Both the position numbers and the translations under genes were made by a program. This document shows positions 1 to 8,298 of a DNA stretch of 64,000 bases, one piece after another. Positions within the stretch are counted from its first letter, which is position 1; every line of letters starts with the position of its first letter. This DNA comes from Clostridium sp. UBA701 (GTDB lineage: Bacteria; Bacillota; Clostridia; Clostridiales; Clostridiaceae), in NCBI GenBank assembly GCA_002298125.1, contig DBMJ01000011.1, positions 310,001-374,000 on the forward strand, written 5' to 3'. The notes below the pieces were generated by a model. The model was not told the DNA's origin. It saw only the letters and a list, made by a program, of their open reading frames with translations, and made no database searches.

Positions 1-1338
1 TTTCCCCACTGGGTCTTTACCTTGTGCAATTCGCTTCTCTCTAGCCTCTACTCCATGATCAGCTGCATTTCTTATAAGATGAATAAGTGGTTCACCAATT
101 TCATCTATAACCGTTCTATCTAGTTCAGTATCTTGTCCTTCAATGATAAGCTCCATTTCTTTATCTAATTCCACAGATAAATCTCTTATCATTCTAGGGA
201 ACCTATTAAATACAACATCTAGGGGTAGCATTCTTATCTTCATAACTAAATCTTGTAACTCAAAAGTAGTTCTTGCAACCTGTTCTAGGGTTTCATTAAG
301 TTCTCCCATTTTATAGCTTGTACTAATTTGTTCTAGCCTTGTTCTATGAATTACAAGCTCAGATACCATATTCATAAACTTATCAAGTCTCTCTAAGTCA
401 ACTCTCACAGATTGATGGGATTTCTTTTGCACAGCTACATCCTTATGCTCTTTTGTGCCTTTTTCTTCGATTCCCTTACTCTTTATCACTGAGGGGTTAC
501 CTTTTTCCACTTGGTTTTTTGAAGGCTCTGCTAATTTTGTATTATGTAAAGCTTCTTTTTGGGAAATCATGCTCTTTAGTTCCGTTATTGCGACTTTGTC
601 AACTTCAGAAATACCCATAAGCTCCTTCATAACTTTATCTTTATCACTATTTGTTATATAAGTTAATTCAATGTCCAAGTCAAAAGCCTCATTTTCAAGC
701 TCTTCAGTAGTAGGCACAGACTTAATAATCTCACCCTGCTCTTCTAGATTCTTGAAAATCAAAAATGCCCTGGCAGATTTTAAAAGAGTATTAGGACTTA
801 TTGTAACCACAACATCGAAGGTGTTATACCCTTTTTCTTGAGCTTGCTTAACTACGTTTAGCTCATACTCATTTAGTAATGATAGTCCTCTATCTTCATT
901 TTTTTCATCTGATGACCCTGACGAAAGAGATGCAGCTACTTCGTTCTGTAGTTCTTCTCTACTATTATGAAGACCTTCAAGGCTCTTTATTAATTCATCT
1001 ATTGGAATGCTTTCACCTCTATCCTCAGAAATGTTATTTACCATATTTTCTAAGGTATCCAGACATTGGAAAAGAATGGTTACAACCTTTTCAGTTACCT
1101 TCAGTTCTCCCTCCCTAAATTTAGACAATACGTCCTCCATCTTATGAGTTAATTCAGCCATATTGCTATAGCCCATGGTAGCTGCCATACCTTTTATAGT
1201 ATGTGCTACCCTGAATATCTCATTTAACTTGTCTACATTATTTGGCTCCTGCTCAAGCTGAAGTAATGCTTCATTTAAAGTCTGAAGATTATCCATACAC
1301 TCTTCCAAAAACATGGAGAGATATTGTGATGTGTCCAT
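1..1338 (-). CDS. cheA: Chemotaxis histidine kinase CheA, N-terminal part (cut by window edge)
   Basis: CheA is the cytoplasmic kinase that phosphorylates CheY and CheB in response to chemoreceptors. I read 446 codons with no stop, so the C-terminal half lies outside the window. The N-terminus is an HPt domain with the phospho-accepting His in HTIKGMA near residue 48. A CheY-binding-like P2 region and a low-complexity Lys/Glu linker follow. Then comes the dimerisation domain (LERLDKFMNMVSELVI) and the start of the ATPase domain with an N-box, HLIRNAADHG. The ATG follows the ribosome site AAGGGGG. The gene sits 12 bases after cheR in the same operon. Identity is clear; the regulatory (CheW-like) domain cannot be judged here. 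Confidence 0.95.
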   Translation of the reverse strand, partial: MDTSQYLSMFLEECMDNLQTLNEALLQLEQEPNNVDKLNEIFRVAHTIKGMAATMGYSNMAELTHKMEDVLSKFREGELKVTEKVVTILFQCLDTLENMVNNISEDRGESIPIDELIKSLEGLHNSREELQNEVAASLSSGSSDEKNEDRGLSLLNEYELNVVKQAQEKGYNTFDVVVTISPNTLLKSARAFLIFKNLEEQGEIIKSVPTTEELENEAFDLDIELTYITNSDKDKVMKELMGISEVDKVAITELKSMISQKEALHNTKLAEPSKNQVEKGNPSVIKSKGIEEKGTKEHKDVAVQKKSHQSVRVDLERLDKFMNMVSELVIHRTRLEQISTSYKMGELNETLEQVARTTFELQDLVMKIRMLPLDVVFNRFPRMIRDLSVELDKEMELIIEGQDTELDRTVIDEIGEPLIHLIRNAADHGVEAREKRIAQGKDPVGK

Positions 1339-1350
1339 AATACTACCCCC

Positions 1351-2118
1351 TTATAGCTTTCTATAAATAAACGTTGAAGCTTTTTCAAAGCCATAATCTC
1401 TATAGTTATAAATACTTTCAGTAGCTCCTACAAAAAGAAGACCTTCTGGTGCAAGAGACTCGCTAAATTTATTATAAATACTGTCCTTTACATCCTGATT
1501 GAAGTAAATCACTACATTTCTACAAATTATCAGATCAAAGTTCTTCTCATAAGGTTCCAATATCAAATCATGCTTTTTAAAGCTAATATTGGATTTTAAG
1601 GAATCATCTATTCTATACTTGTCTTCCTCAGGTGTAAAATACTTCTTTAGGTTCTGGGGTGTTACATTTTTAACTTCAGCCGCAGTAAAAATGCCCTTTT
1701 TTGCTTTTTCTAAAATGGTGGTATCTATATCTGTAGCAACCATTTGATATTTGTCAGCTGCTCCTAATAAATCCATCAAAATTGCTATGGAATAAGGTTC
1801 AGCACCAATTGAGCATGCTGCACTCCAAATCCTAAGTTTTTTATTTTTGGGTAAAAGCTCAGACTGTATTCTCTTTTTCAACTCTTCAAAAATTTCTGGG
1901 TTTCTGAAGAATTCACTTACATTTATCGTAATAAAATCCAAAAACTTTTGTCTCTGAATTTTGTCCTTTTTTAATATCTCTATAAAGTCATCAATATCTT
2001 CTGCTCCAATGCGCTGCATAAAGCTCTGAAGTCTTCTATGAAGCTGATTTGACTTGTAAGCAGAGAGATTAATGTTAAATTCTTTATAAACCCATTGTTC
2101 AAATTTAACGAAATCCAT
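1351..2118 (-). CDS. cheR: Chemotaxis protein methyltransferase CheR
   Basis: CheR uses S-adenosylmethionine to methylate glutamates on chemoreceptors, setting adaptation together with CheB. The 255-residue protein has the N-terminal helical CheR domain followed by the methyltransferase domain. The SAM-binding motif reads IWSAACSIGAEPYSIA and a conserved FDLIICRNVVIYF follows. Length is normal for the family. I place the start at the ATG at 2118, whose first base is shared with the cheB stop (TGATG overlap) and which lies behind GGAGAG; a TTG one codon upstream is possible. The overlap implies translational coupling to cheB. Confidence 0.96.
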   Translation of the reverse strand: MDFVKFEQWVYKEFNINLSAYKSNQLHRRLQSFMQRIGAEDIDDFIEILKKDKIQRQKFLDFITINVSEFFRNPEIFEELKKRIQSELLPKNKKLRIWSAACSIGAEPYSIAILMDLLGAADKYQMVATDIDTTILEKAKKGIFTAAEVKNVTPQNLKKYFTPEEDKYRIDDSLKSNISFKKHDLILEPYEKNFDLIICRNVVIYFNQDVKDSIYNKFSESLAPEGLLFVGATESIYNYRDYGFEKASTFIYRKL

Positions 2119-3158
2119 CAACCATCTCTCCTTCCTATAATGTTCATAATGTTAGGAACTATTTCGTTTAAAGGAAGGACCAAATCTACCTTTCCAGTCT
2201 CATAGGCAGCCTTAGGCATTCCATATATAGTACTGGTAGCTTTATCCTGAGATATTGTAATTCCTCCTTGCTCCTTAACCTTTACAGTACCTTGGGCTCC
2301 ATCCTTTCCCATTCCAGTTAACACTACGCTTATGAGCCTGCTGTCAAAGGTTTTTACCGCAGACATAAAAAGTTTGTCTACCGCTGGTCTTACCCCCCAA
2401 ATCGGAGGCTCTGTAGTGAGAACTATGCTATTGTCAGATAAAACCATATGTTTTCCACCTGGCGCCACATATACCATGTCTTTTAAAAATGCTTCGCCAT
2501 CCTCTGCTTCCTTTACAGATATATTGCTGTTTAAATTCAATCTTTCCGCAAAAGCCTTGGTAAAACCCACAGGCATGTGCTGAACTATAAAGACAGGTAA
2601 CCCTAACCACTTTGGAAAGGCTGTTACTAATGAATAAAGAGCCTTAGGTCCTCCAGTTGAAGCCCCAATTACTATAGCATCTACATTTTTAGTAAAAGGT
2701 TTGTAGGAGGCCCTAGTAATCTTCTTTTCTTCACTTTTGCTGTTTGATCTTAAACTACATTGAAATCCAGCTCTTATTTTTTCTACAAGTTCTTCCTTAA
2801 CTTTATCTATGTCAAGAGATATCCCTCCAGAGGGCTTTTGAATAAAATCAAAAGCTCCTGCCTCTAAAGCCTCTACAGTTTGTCTTGCCCCAATAGGAGA
2901 AAGACTAGACAGCATAATAACTGGAATGTTGATATTTAGTCTTTTAAACTCTCTTAGTACTGAAATGCCATCCATATTTGGCATTTCTATATCCAAGGTT
3001 ATTACCTGTGGCGAGTAATGATTAAGCTTCTCTAATAAATCTGACCCATTCCTTGCTGTAGCTATTACTTCTAAGTCCTCTTCTGCATTAATCATATCAG
3101 AAATAATTCTTCGCATTAATGCAGAGTCATCTACTACTAGTACTTTGATCTTATCCAA
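2118..3158 (-). CDS. cheB: Chemotaxis methylesterase/deamidase CheB
   Basis: CheB removes methyl groups from, and deamidates, chemoreceptors. Residues 1-120 form a receiver domain with the acidic pocket D10/D11 and phospho-acceptor D56 (TLDIEMPNMDG). The C-terminal esterase domain carries the catalytic triad as S167 (IGASTGG), H194 (VQHMP) and D286 (TGMGKDG). At 346 residues the length is standard. The start is a TTG behind GGAGTG. Its stop codon overlaps the cheR start. Every catalytic residue is present, so it should be active. Confidence 0.97.
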   Translation of the reverse strand: MDKIKVLVVDDSALMRRIISDMINAEEDLEVIATARNGSDLLEKLNHYSPQVITLDIEMPNMDGISVLREFKRLNINIPVIMLSSLSPIGARQTVEALEAGAFDFIQKPSGGISLDIDKVKEELVEKIRAGFQCSLRSNSKSEEKKITRASYKPFTKNVDAIVIGASTGGPKALYSLVTAFPKWLGLPVFIVQHMPVGFTKAFAERLNLNSNISVKEAEDGEAFLKDMVYVAPGGKHMVLSDNSIVLTTEPPIWGVRPAVDKLFMSAVKTFDSRLISVVLTGMGKDGAQGTVKVKEQGGITISQDKATSTIYGMPKAAYETGKVDLVLPLNEIVPNIMNIIGRRDG

Positions 3159-3172
3159 ATAATATCACTCCA

Positions 3173-3661
3173 CTATAATTCCTTTACTCCCATACCAATG
3201 GTTCTTATCTGTACTATGCCGTTTTGTGTATCAAAAATCATGGTTCTACCCTTATTACCTCCCACGTCCTCTCCTAATACTGGTATGGAAAGCTCTTTAA
3301 GTTTTTCCCTAACTGCTTGTATATTTCTTTGACCAATATCCATTATCATTTTACTATCAGGGAAATTAAACATGGATGCTCCTCCAGCAATTTTAGCTGT
3401 GAAACTTCTTCTATTGCCACCTTGTTTTACCATGTCTTCAACAAGAATTGGCAGGGCTAAATCAGCAAACTTAATAGCATTATTGATATTATTAAAGGCC
3501 TTGCTGTCTGGTAGCATAATATGTAAGAGTCCGCCTAACATTTTTTGTTTGTCATACATGGCAATACCGATGCAAGAACCAAGCCCAACAGTAATTAGCC
3601 TGTGAGGAGCTGGTGTTACTGCTAATTCGGCAATACCAACCTTGTATTCCATTATTTCCAT
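3173..3661 (-). CDS. cheD: Chemoreceptor glutamine deamidase CheD
   Basis: CheD deamidates specific glutamines on chemoreceptors and, in Firmicutes and Thermotoga, partners the phosphatase CheC. The 162-residue protein shows T24, C30 (GLGSCIGIAMYD) and H47 (GGLLHIMLPDS), matching the Thr/Cys/His set known for this family. It is preceded by AAGGGA and lies between cheW and cheB in the same orientation, with only short gaps. No cheC is visible in the window; it may lie beyond cheA, outside the left edge. Confidence 0.95.
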   Translation of the reverse strand: MEIMEYKVGIAELAVTPAPHRLITVGLGSCIGIAMYDKQKMLGGLLHIMLPDSKAFNNINNAIKFADLALPILVEDMVKQGGNRRSFTAKIAGGASMFNFPDSKMIMDIGQRNIQAVREKLKELSIPVLGEDVGGNKGRTMIFDTQNGIVQIRTIGMGVKEL

Positions 3662-3670
3662 ATATGTCCC

Positions 3671-4117
3671 TTAGAGCATTTCTTTTTCTTTATCAGACAG
3701 TACGGTGCTTAAATTAAGAAGGATAATTATATCCTCATCATCCTTAATTAACCCCTTAACATACCTCTTAGAAATACCTGATACCACTTCAGGCGGGGTC
3801 TCAATCTTCTCTGATTCCACGTCTTTGACTTCAGATACTATATCTACTATAATGCCAATTTTGCCTTTTTCTTGTTTTGCTACTATTATCTTGCCCTCGG
3901 TTATATCTCCATCTTGTAACATATTAAATCTCTTTGAAAGATTAATTAGTGGAAGAATATTCCCTTCATAATTGATAACGCCTTCTACAAAATCTGGAGA
4001 CTCTGGCAGTATTGTTGGTGTTTCATAACCTAATATACGTTCAACTTCCATGATATCAGTAGCATAGGATATGTCATTAATGTGAAAAATTAATACTTTT
4101 GTTGTGTTTCCAATCAT
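3671..4117 (-). CDS. cheW: Chemotaxis coupling protein CheW
   Basis: CheW links chemoreceptors to CheA. The 148-residue protein is a single CheW-like SH3-type domain: a start like KVLIFHINDISYATDIMEVERIL, then LPESPDFVEGVINYEGNILPLINL, which is the conserved receptor/CheA contact region. A frame-open extension reaches 4150, but the ATG at 4117 has a strong ribosome site (TAGGAGGT, 5 bases upstream). That start also removes an overlap with the preceding gene. It is the second gene of the chemotaxis operon. Confidence 0.95.
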   Translation of the reverse strand: MIGNTTKVLIFHINDISYATDIMEVERILGYETPTILPESPDFVEGVINYEGNILPLINLSKRFNMLQDGDITEGKIIVAKQEKGKIGIIVDIVSEVKDVESEKIETPPEVVSGISKRYVKGLIKDDEDIIILLNLSTVLSDKEKEML

Positions 4118-4127
4118 TTTAAACCTC

Positions 4128-6068
4128 CTACAGCAATAGTTTGTCTGCAATTAATTCATTATCATTGTTTATGTATACATGAATTCCCTTACTGGGCATT
4201 TCCAACACATACTCTTTTGTTCCTATTACAAATACAGTGTTTTGGTAAGCTATTTCACAATAAATATGGCCTTTTGCTTTAACACATAATCTAGTACTAA
4301 CGCCGGCATCACTTCCTACCACTTGACAATGTATCTCCTTTTGTGCAGTTAAGTTACCCCCTCGTGTAACAGACCTTCCCTGGGTAAAATAAATACTATC
4401 CTGGGCCACTAAGGTTGACACTAAAGCTCCCTTTCCATCCACATAAATATTACCTGAACTTGTCATATGAGAATCTTGGCAATACATAATATTAATATTT
4501 ACAGGTAGTGAGATTCCATCATTTAAATCGTCTCTTCGCCTTTGTAGCATTTCTTGTATTGTTTCTAGCTCTCCATAGTGTTTTATAGTAAGAGGTCCCA
4601 ATCCAGTAATCTTACATTTAAGCATTTTAAGTATTTTCTCATCTTCAGCAGTATAGGGTATTTGAGCTGCAGTTAGAACGATTTTTTTGTACAGTGCATT
4701 ATGCATCTTAAACTTTGTTTCCAATAATTTCTTTACTATTTCACCATCTGTCACATTGTAGCCTAAGATGTTAAATTTCTTAATTTCCTCCACTGCCTTG
4801 ATAAGCTCTCCGAGCAATTCCTCCATGGCTGTTAGATTTTGAACTTGAGTAAGCTTGTTTGAATCTTCTCCCCCAGCACTCAGTTTAGAACTGATGATAT
4901 TACCCTTTACAGAAAGATTTCCACTGGATTTAGCCTCTGCTCTTTCCATGTTTCCCATAATCTCAAGACTATTGCCAGCAGTGACCCTCATGCCTTCTCT
5001 TATGCTTCCCTGCACACAGATATCTCCTATAAAATCAATGTTACCTGTGGTTAAATCTATGTCCCTTGGAATTTGATGCAGTGGATAAATAGAGAAAACT
5101 AAACCCTTAACTGCTGGCTTTCCTGCAATATCAGCTACTACTGTGTTTTCATCTTTCATACTGCATCCTGAATCTGTTCTAAGGGAAATCCTTTTGGATA
5201 TTTTATGCTTCCGCACCACGCCAAATATGTCCATTCCATCCATACCCTGGCTACCAGGATGGCGTATTGCTATTATGTCTCCAGCATTTACTGCTTCCAC
5301 AGCACCTATGCTCTTATAGTCTACTCTTCCTTGGCTGTCCTCTACGTATTCCTTATCTCTTTCATTAATTTTAAACTTATATTCAACCTTGTCAGGTTCA
5401 TCATTAATAACTGGATTCCCTTTTGCTATTAGAGTTCTCTTAATTCCCTTTTCTCCTGTGCAAAGCTCAACATTTTCAGGTATTATTCCATAAACTATTC
5501 CCTTTTTAGAAAGCTCCTGTATAATTTCATCCTTAGTATATTGTGGAGGATATTTTTTTTCTACAACCTTAGCTTCAAGGAGTAATTCCCTAGAGCTTTC
5601 CTTATCCTCTAAACCATATATTATTTCAGGCTCATAGTTTATGGATACATAGGCCTCCATTTTATCCTGATTAATTTCTATATGTAAATTTCTCACTGCA
5701 GTGGTTTCATCAAAGTGATAATTAATTTCGCTTTCCTCATAGACCTCAACTTTTACTTTTACCTTCTCATCCTTTACAAAGAGATTTAGCCCGAAGCCAG
5801 GTGCTAACACAGCAGGCCTTCCTCCCTCTTTAGGGTTAGTTATAACTAATTTACCAGCTTTAACTGCAGCCTCACCATGTACTTTAACCTCATCCTCAGG
5901 TTTACCAACCTGTTCTGTGAATTCCACAGAAATACTGGCACTTTTTCTAAATAAATTCTTCTTTTCTTCAATTATCTTATAATTTATGCTTTTAATGTTT
6001 ATCTTTAGCTCATTACTGGCCTTTTTTAAACATTCCTCTACTGTCTCAGCATTATAAATTTTTTCCAA
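4128..6068 (-). CDS. FapA/DUF342-family polymer-forming protein, first gene of chemotaxis operon
   Basis: This 646-residue protein belongs to the FapA (DUF342) family, often annotated as flagellar assembly protein A. Residues 1-55 resemble a Jag-N domain (TVEECLKKASNELKI, then KKNLFRKSASISV). The middle holds beta-rich repeats (SLEIMGNMERAEAKSSGNLSVKG) typical of the right-handed beta-helix core, and a short helical insertion follows. I chose a TTG start at 6068 behind GGGGGTGAGG; an ATG at 6095 has no ribosome site. The molecular role is unknown. The operon position ahead of cheW suggests a motility-linked surface or assembly role, which is inference. Confidence 0.85.
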   Translation of the reverse strand: MEKIYNAETVEECLKKASNELKINIKSINYKIIEEKKNLFRKSASISVEFTEQVGKPEDEVKVHGEAAVKAGKLVITNPKEGGRPAVLAPGFGLNLFVKDEKVKVKVEVYEESEINYHFDETTAVRNLHIEINQDKMEAYVSINYEPEIIYGLEDKESSRELLLEAKVVEKKYPPQYTKDEIIQELSKKGIVYGIIPENVELCTGEKGIKRTLIAKGNPVINDEPDKVEYKFKINERDKEYVEDSQGRVDYKSIGAVEAVNAGDIIAIRHPGSQGMDGMDIFGVVRKHKISKRISLRTDSGCSMKDENTVVADIAGKPAVKGLVFSIYPLHQIPRDIDLTTGNIDFIGDICVQGSIREGMRVTAGNSLEIMGNMERAEAKSSGNLSVKGNIISSKLSAGGEDSNKLTQVQNLTAMEELLGELIKAVEEIKKFNILGYNVTDGEIVKKLLETKFKMHNALYKKIVLTAAQIPYTAEDEKILKMLKCKITGLGPLTIKHYGELETIQEMLQRRRDDLNDGISLPVNINIMYCQDSHMTSSGNIYVDGKGALVSTLVAQDSIYFTQGRSVTRGGNLTAQKEIHCQVVGSDAGVSTRLCVKAKGHIYCEIAYQNTVFVIGTKEYVLEMPSKGIHVYINNDNELIADKLLL

Positions 6069-6156
6069 GACCTCACCCCCAAAGTCTATAATCATGTACC
6101 ATATATATACATAATAGAACACAAGTATGTTTTTTAAAAGAATTTTCTACTTTCTT

Positions 6157-6183
6157 TTATCGAAACTTTTCCATAATTCTTAA
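6157..6183 (-). promoter_or_regulatory. Possible sigma-D (FliA-type) promoter for the chemotaxis operon
   Basis: On the minus strand TTAA is followed after 15 bases by TTCGATAA, about 90 bases upstream of the first gene. The motility sigma factor consensus is TAAA-N15-GCCGATAA, so the -10 matches six of eight positions and the -35 three of four. Spacing is exact. The match is partial and a sigma-A promoter cannot be excluded. Confidence 0.35.
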
Positions 6184-6190
6184 GCTAACC

Positions 6191-6234
6191 AAAAAAATAA
6201 TAGGCATTAATCACATATAAGTAATAAATGCCTG
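6191..6234 (-). terminator. Terminator after the class-IV aminotransferase gene
   Basis: On the minus strand AGGCATT pairs with AATGCCT, extended by a weaker inner helix, and is followed by a T-rich tail (ATTATTTTTTT). It lies just after the stop codon of the aminotransferase and before the chemotaxis promoter. Confidence 0.7.
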
Positions 6235-6246
6235 CATTTATAATTT

Positions 6247-7068
6247 TTATTTGGACTCTATATAATCTGCTATCATTTCATCATAGCAATGTCTTATAAT
6301 ATCCATTTCTTGCTGGGTGGTGGGGTAAGAATTGTCTTCTACACTTCTTATAGGTAATACCTTGGGAGAAGTACCTGTAATAAACAACCCATCCATTTTC
6401 CCTAGCTCATTATAATGTATGCTTTTTTCTTCAAAAGCAAGATGGTTTTCAGCACATATGTCAATTATGGCTTTCCTGGTTATTCCAGGCAATACCGCCT
6501 TTAAAGGTGCAGTATAAACTACGTGATTTTTCACCATAAATATATTTGATCTGCTCCCCTCTGTTATATATCCATTTTCATCTACCAATATTGCTTCATA
6601 GGCATTACATTCTTTAAGCTTTTTATTTACACTATCTCTTAAGGAGCTGTTCACTACTTTAGCATTGGGATTATTTCTTTCTGCATGAAAAAGTATGGTA
6701 TTTACTCCATTTTTGTAGTCTTCATCAGAAGGATAACTGTGTGGAATAAAATAAGCTAAAAAATTATTATCTTCTTTGTAATAATTGAATACTATTTTGA
6801 TGTTTCCTTCTCTAACCTGGTTTATATTAACTAGCTCCTTCATGAGCTTTTCTATCTCACTAGGGTTAAGCCAAAGTTTTTTGTTAATTAAGCTTGCAGA
6901 AGCCTTTAATCTTTGTAAATGCTCTTCTATAAAAAGAGGTATCCCATCAATCACTCTAATAACCTCATATAAAGATATGCCAGCTTCAACCATTTCAGGA
7001 GAAAATTTTCCACTGTTAATTATTTCATTGTTTTTAAAGAAATATGTATTTATACATTTTTCCATCAT
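6247..7068 (-). CDS. PLP-dependent class-IV aminotransferase (aminodeoxychorismate lyase/branched-chain aminotransferase family)
   Basis: Fold-type IV PLP enzymes include branched-chain and D-amino-acid transaminases and 4-amino-4-deoxychorismate lyase (PabC). The 273-residue protein has the family start (LYEVIRVIDGIPLFIEEHLQRL). K137 (NAKVVNSS) aligns with the PLP lysine by its 21-residue spacing to EAILV. EGSRSNIFMV and LPGITRKAI complete the signature. The length and the single-gene context, without pabA/pabB or ilv genes, do not decide the substrate; PabC-like is my first guess. Two adjacent ATG codons follow AAGGTG, so the start could be 7065. The HAD gene ends 22 bases upstream. Confidence 0.85.
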   Translation of the reverse strand: MMEKCINTYFFKNNEIINSGKFSPEMVEAGISLYEVIRVIDGIPLFIEEHLQRLKASASLINKKLWLNPSEIEKLMKELVNINQVREGNIKIVFNYYKEDNNFLAYFIPHSYPSDEDYKNGVNTILFHAERNNPNAKVVNSSLRDSVNKKLKECNAYEAILVDENGYITEGSRSNIFMVKNHVVYTAPLKAVLPGITRKAIIDICAENHLAFEEKSIHYNELGKMDGLFITGTSPKVLPIRSVEDNSYPTTQQEMDIIRHCYDEMIADYIESK

Positions 7069-7090
7069 TTCACCTTCTTACAGGTAATAT

Positions 7091-7732
7091 TTATTTCCAT
7101 CTTATCACTTCTATGTCCTTACTTTTACCATTATAATTTATTAGATAGGGTTTCCCTACCAGCTTAAATAGTGGCAAATCAGAAAGAGAATCAGAAAACA
7201 TATAAGAGTTTTTAAAATCCACTTCTATATTTTCTTTCTTTAAGACTTCCATAAGCCTTTTAACCTTCTCTTCTCCTTTACAATTTAAGCCTTCCATACA
7301 ACTTTTATGCTTTCCACCTTCCACAGTGAAGCGGGTTCCAATAATCATATCTACCTCAGATATTTTATATAACTCATTAAGATAAAATTCTGCTGAAGCA
7401 GAAATTAAGTATATTAAATATCCTTCACTCTTAAGTTTTCTAATCATGTCAATGGCGTCTTGATATAGAATTTTACTAAGCCGCTGTTCAAAAAATTCTT
7501 TAACTATAACCCTCATATCCTTTTCTTCTACTCCATCAATAAAGGATATAAATTTCTGCTTAGCCTTGGCAGCATCAAATATGCCAAACACATAGAGTAA
7601 GACTCCAGATAAAGCTTTTGGCATATGAAGCAACAACCTTGGCTTTCTTCTTATCATAAAGCGATAGAATTCCGCAAGGGTTTCTCTCTTTGTTAGTGTA
7701 TAATCAACATCAAATATTGCCAGCTTAACCAC
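7091..7732 (-). CDS. HAD-superfamily (subclass IB) phosphatase
   Basis: The 213-residue protein is a HAD-IB hydrolase of the SerB-like group. Motif I is DVDYTLT (nucleophile D8, acid D10), motif II LISASAEF, and motif III SDSLSDLPLFKLVGKPYLIN. Family members remove phosphate from phosphoserine or related small molecules; the substrate is not evident. The start is a GTG 7 bases after AGGGG. It probably shares a transcript with the aminotransferase, 22 bases downstream. Confidence 0.85.
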   Translation of the reverse strand: MVKLAIFDVDYTLTKRETLAEFYRFMIRRKPRLLLHMPKALSGVLLYVFGIFDAAKAKQKFISFIDGVEEKDMRVIVKEFFEQRLSKILYQDAIDMIRKLKSEGYLIYLISASAEFYLNELYKISEVDMIIGTRFTVEGGKHKSCMEGLNCKGEEKVKRLMEVLKKENIEVDFKNSYMFSDSLSDLPLFKLVGKPYLINYNGKSKDIEVIRWK

Positions 7733-7751
7733 ACTATTTCCCCTCTCCCTG

Positions 7752-7783
7752 CAAAAGAAAGAGCCGATGCATAGCTTCGACTC
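7752..7783 (-). terminator. Terminator after the DUF1292 gene
   Basis: Minus-strand GAGTCGA pairs with TCGGCTC (one G-U pair) and is followed by TTTCTTTT, about 30 bases past the DUF1292 stop codon. Confidence 0.75.
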
Positions 7784-7813
7784 TCATTCCTAAAGTATTA
7801 TAGTTCTATGTGT

Positions 7814-8137
7814 TTATTCTTCCTCTTCTAATGAGCTTTCGTAGTATGATGATACCTCTTCAAACTCTTCATCATCAGGAATAACAAGCTCTGCTTGATC
7901 ATCTTTTTCATCTACTCTAAATAGATATACTGAACTATCTTCAGGATTTTGAACAAGTACATATTCTTTTTCTTTATATTCAAAGCTTTCTACTACTTCA
8001 CAGGGAACAACGTTTCCATTTTCATCTTCTAATTCCACTATGAGAGGATCATGGTCGTGGCCTTCGCAGCCGCAGCCGCAATCGCAGCCACAGGATTCTT
8101 CGTGACAGTTACATGGGTCCATTTTCTCTTTATCCAT
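7814..8137 (-). CDS. DUF1292 protein with Cys/His-rich N-terminal extension
   Basis: Residues 30-85 match the small acidic DUF1292 domain common in Firmicutes (IVELEDENGNVVPCEVV, then EKEYVLVQNPEDSSVYLFRV). The function of that domain is not established. The unusual part is the first 30 residues, with seven cysteines in sixteen positions (C9 to C24) plus H12, H27 and H29, which looks able to bind metal. The tail is very acidic. The ATG has only a weak ribosome site (AGGTAGAATGTT). A much stronger one lies about 40 bases upstream, in front of a three-codon frame. Confidence 0.85.
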   Translation of the reverse strand: MDKEKMDPCNCHEESCGCDCGCGCEGHDHDPLIVELEDENGNVVPCEVVESFEYKEKEYVLVQNPEDSSVYLFRVDEKDDQAELVIPDDEEFEEVSSYYESSLEEEE

Positions 8138-8161
8138 AACATTCTACCTGACCTAACCTTG

Positions 8162-8188
8162 TTAGTTAGTCAAGTTTCACCTCCTTTT
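8162..8188 (-). promoter_or_regulatory. Strong Shine-Dalgarno with three-codon leader frame upstream of DUF1292
   Basis: The minus strand reads AAAGGAGGTG, a few bases, then TTG ACT AAC TAA. This is a near-ideal ribosome site serving only a minimal frame. A TAG closes the DUF1292 frame just upstream of its ATG, so this site cannot serve the main gene directly. It may be a regulatory mini-frame or a relic. Confidence 0.35.
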
Positions 8189-8260
8189 ATTAATATGTTT
8201 ACATTGTAACCTTAAATTTCAAATATTAAAAGTGTTTTCTTAAATTTTTTATAAGTATTT

Positions 8261-8290
8261 AATAGGTGAAGAGTTTCCTCCTCACCTATT
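8261..8290 (-). terminator. Hairpin downstream of PFOR
   Basis: Minus-strand AATAGGTGAGGAG and CTCTTCACCTATT can form 13 pairs (one G-U) around a GAAA loop, directly after the PFOR stop codon. The tail is not T-rich, so it may be an RNA-stabilising or weak terminating hairpin. Confidence 0.6.
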
Positions 8291-8298
8291 AACATTAA

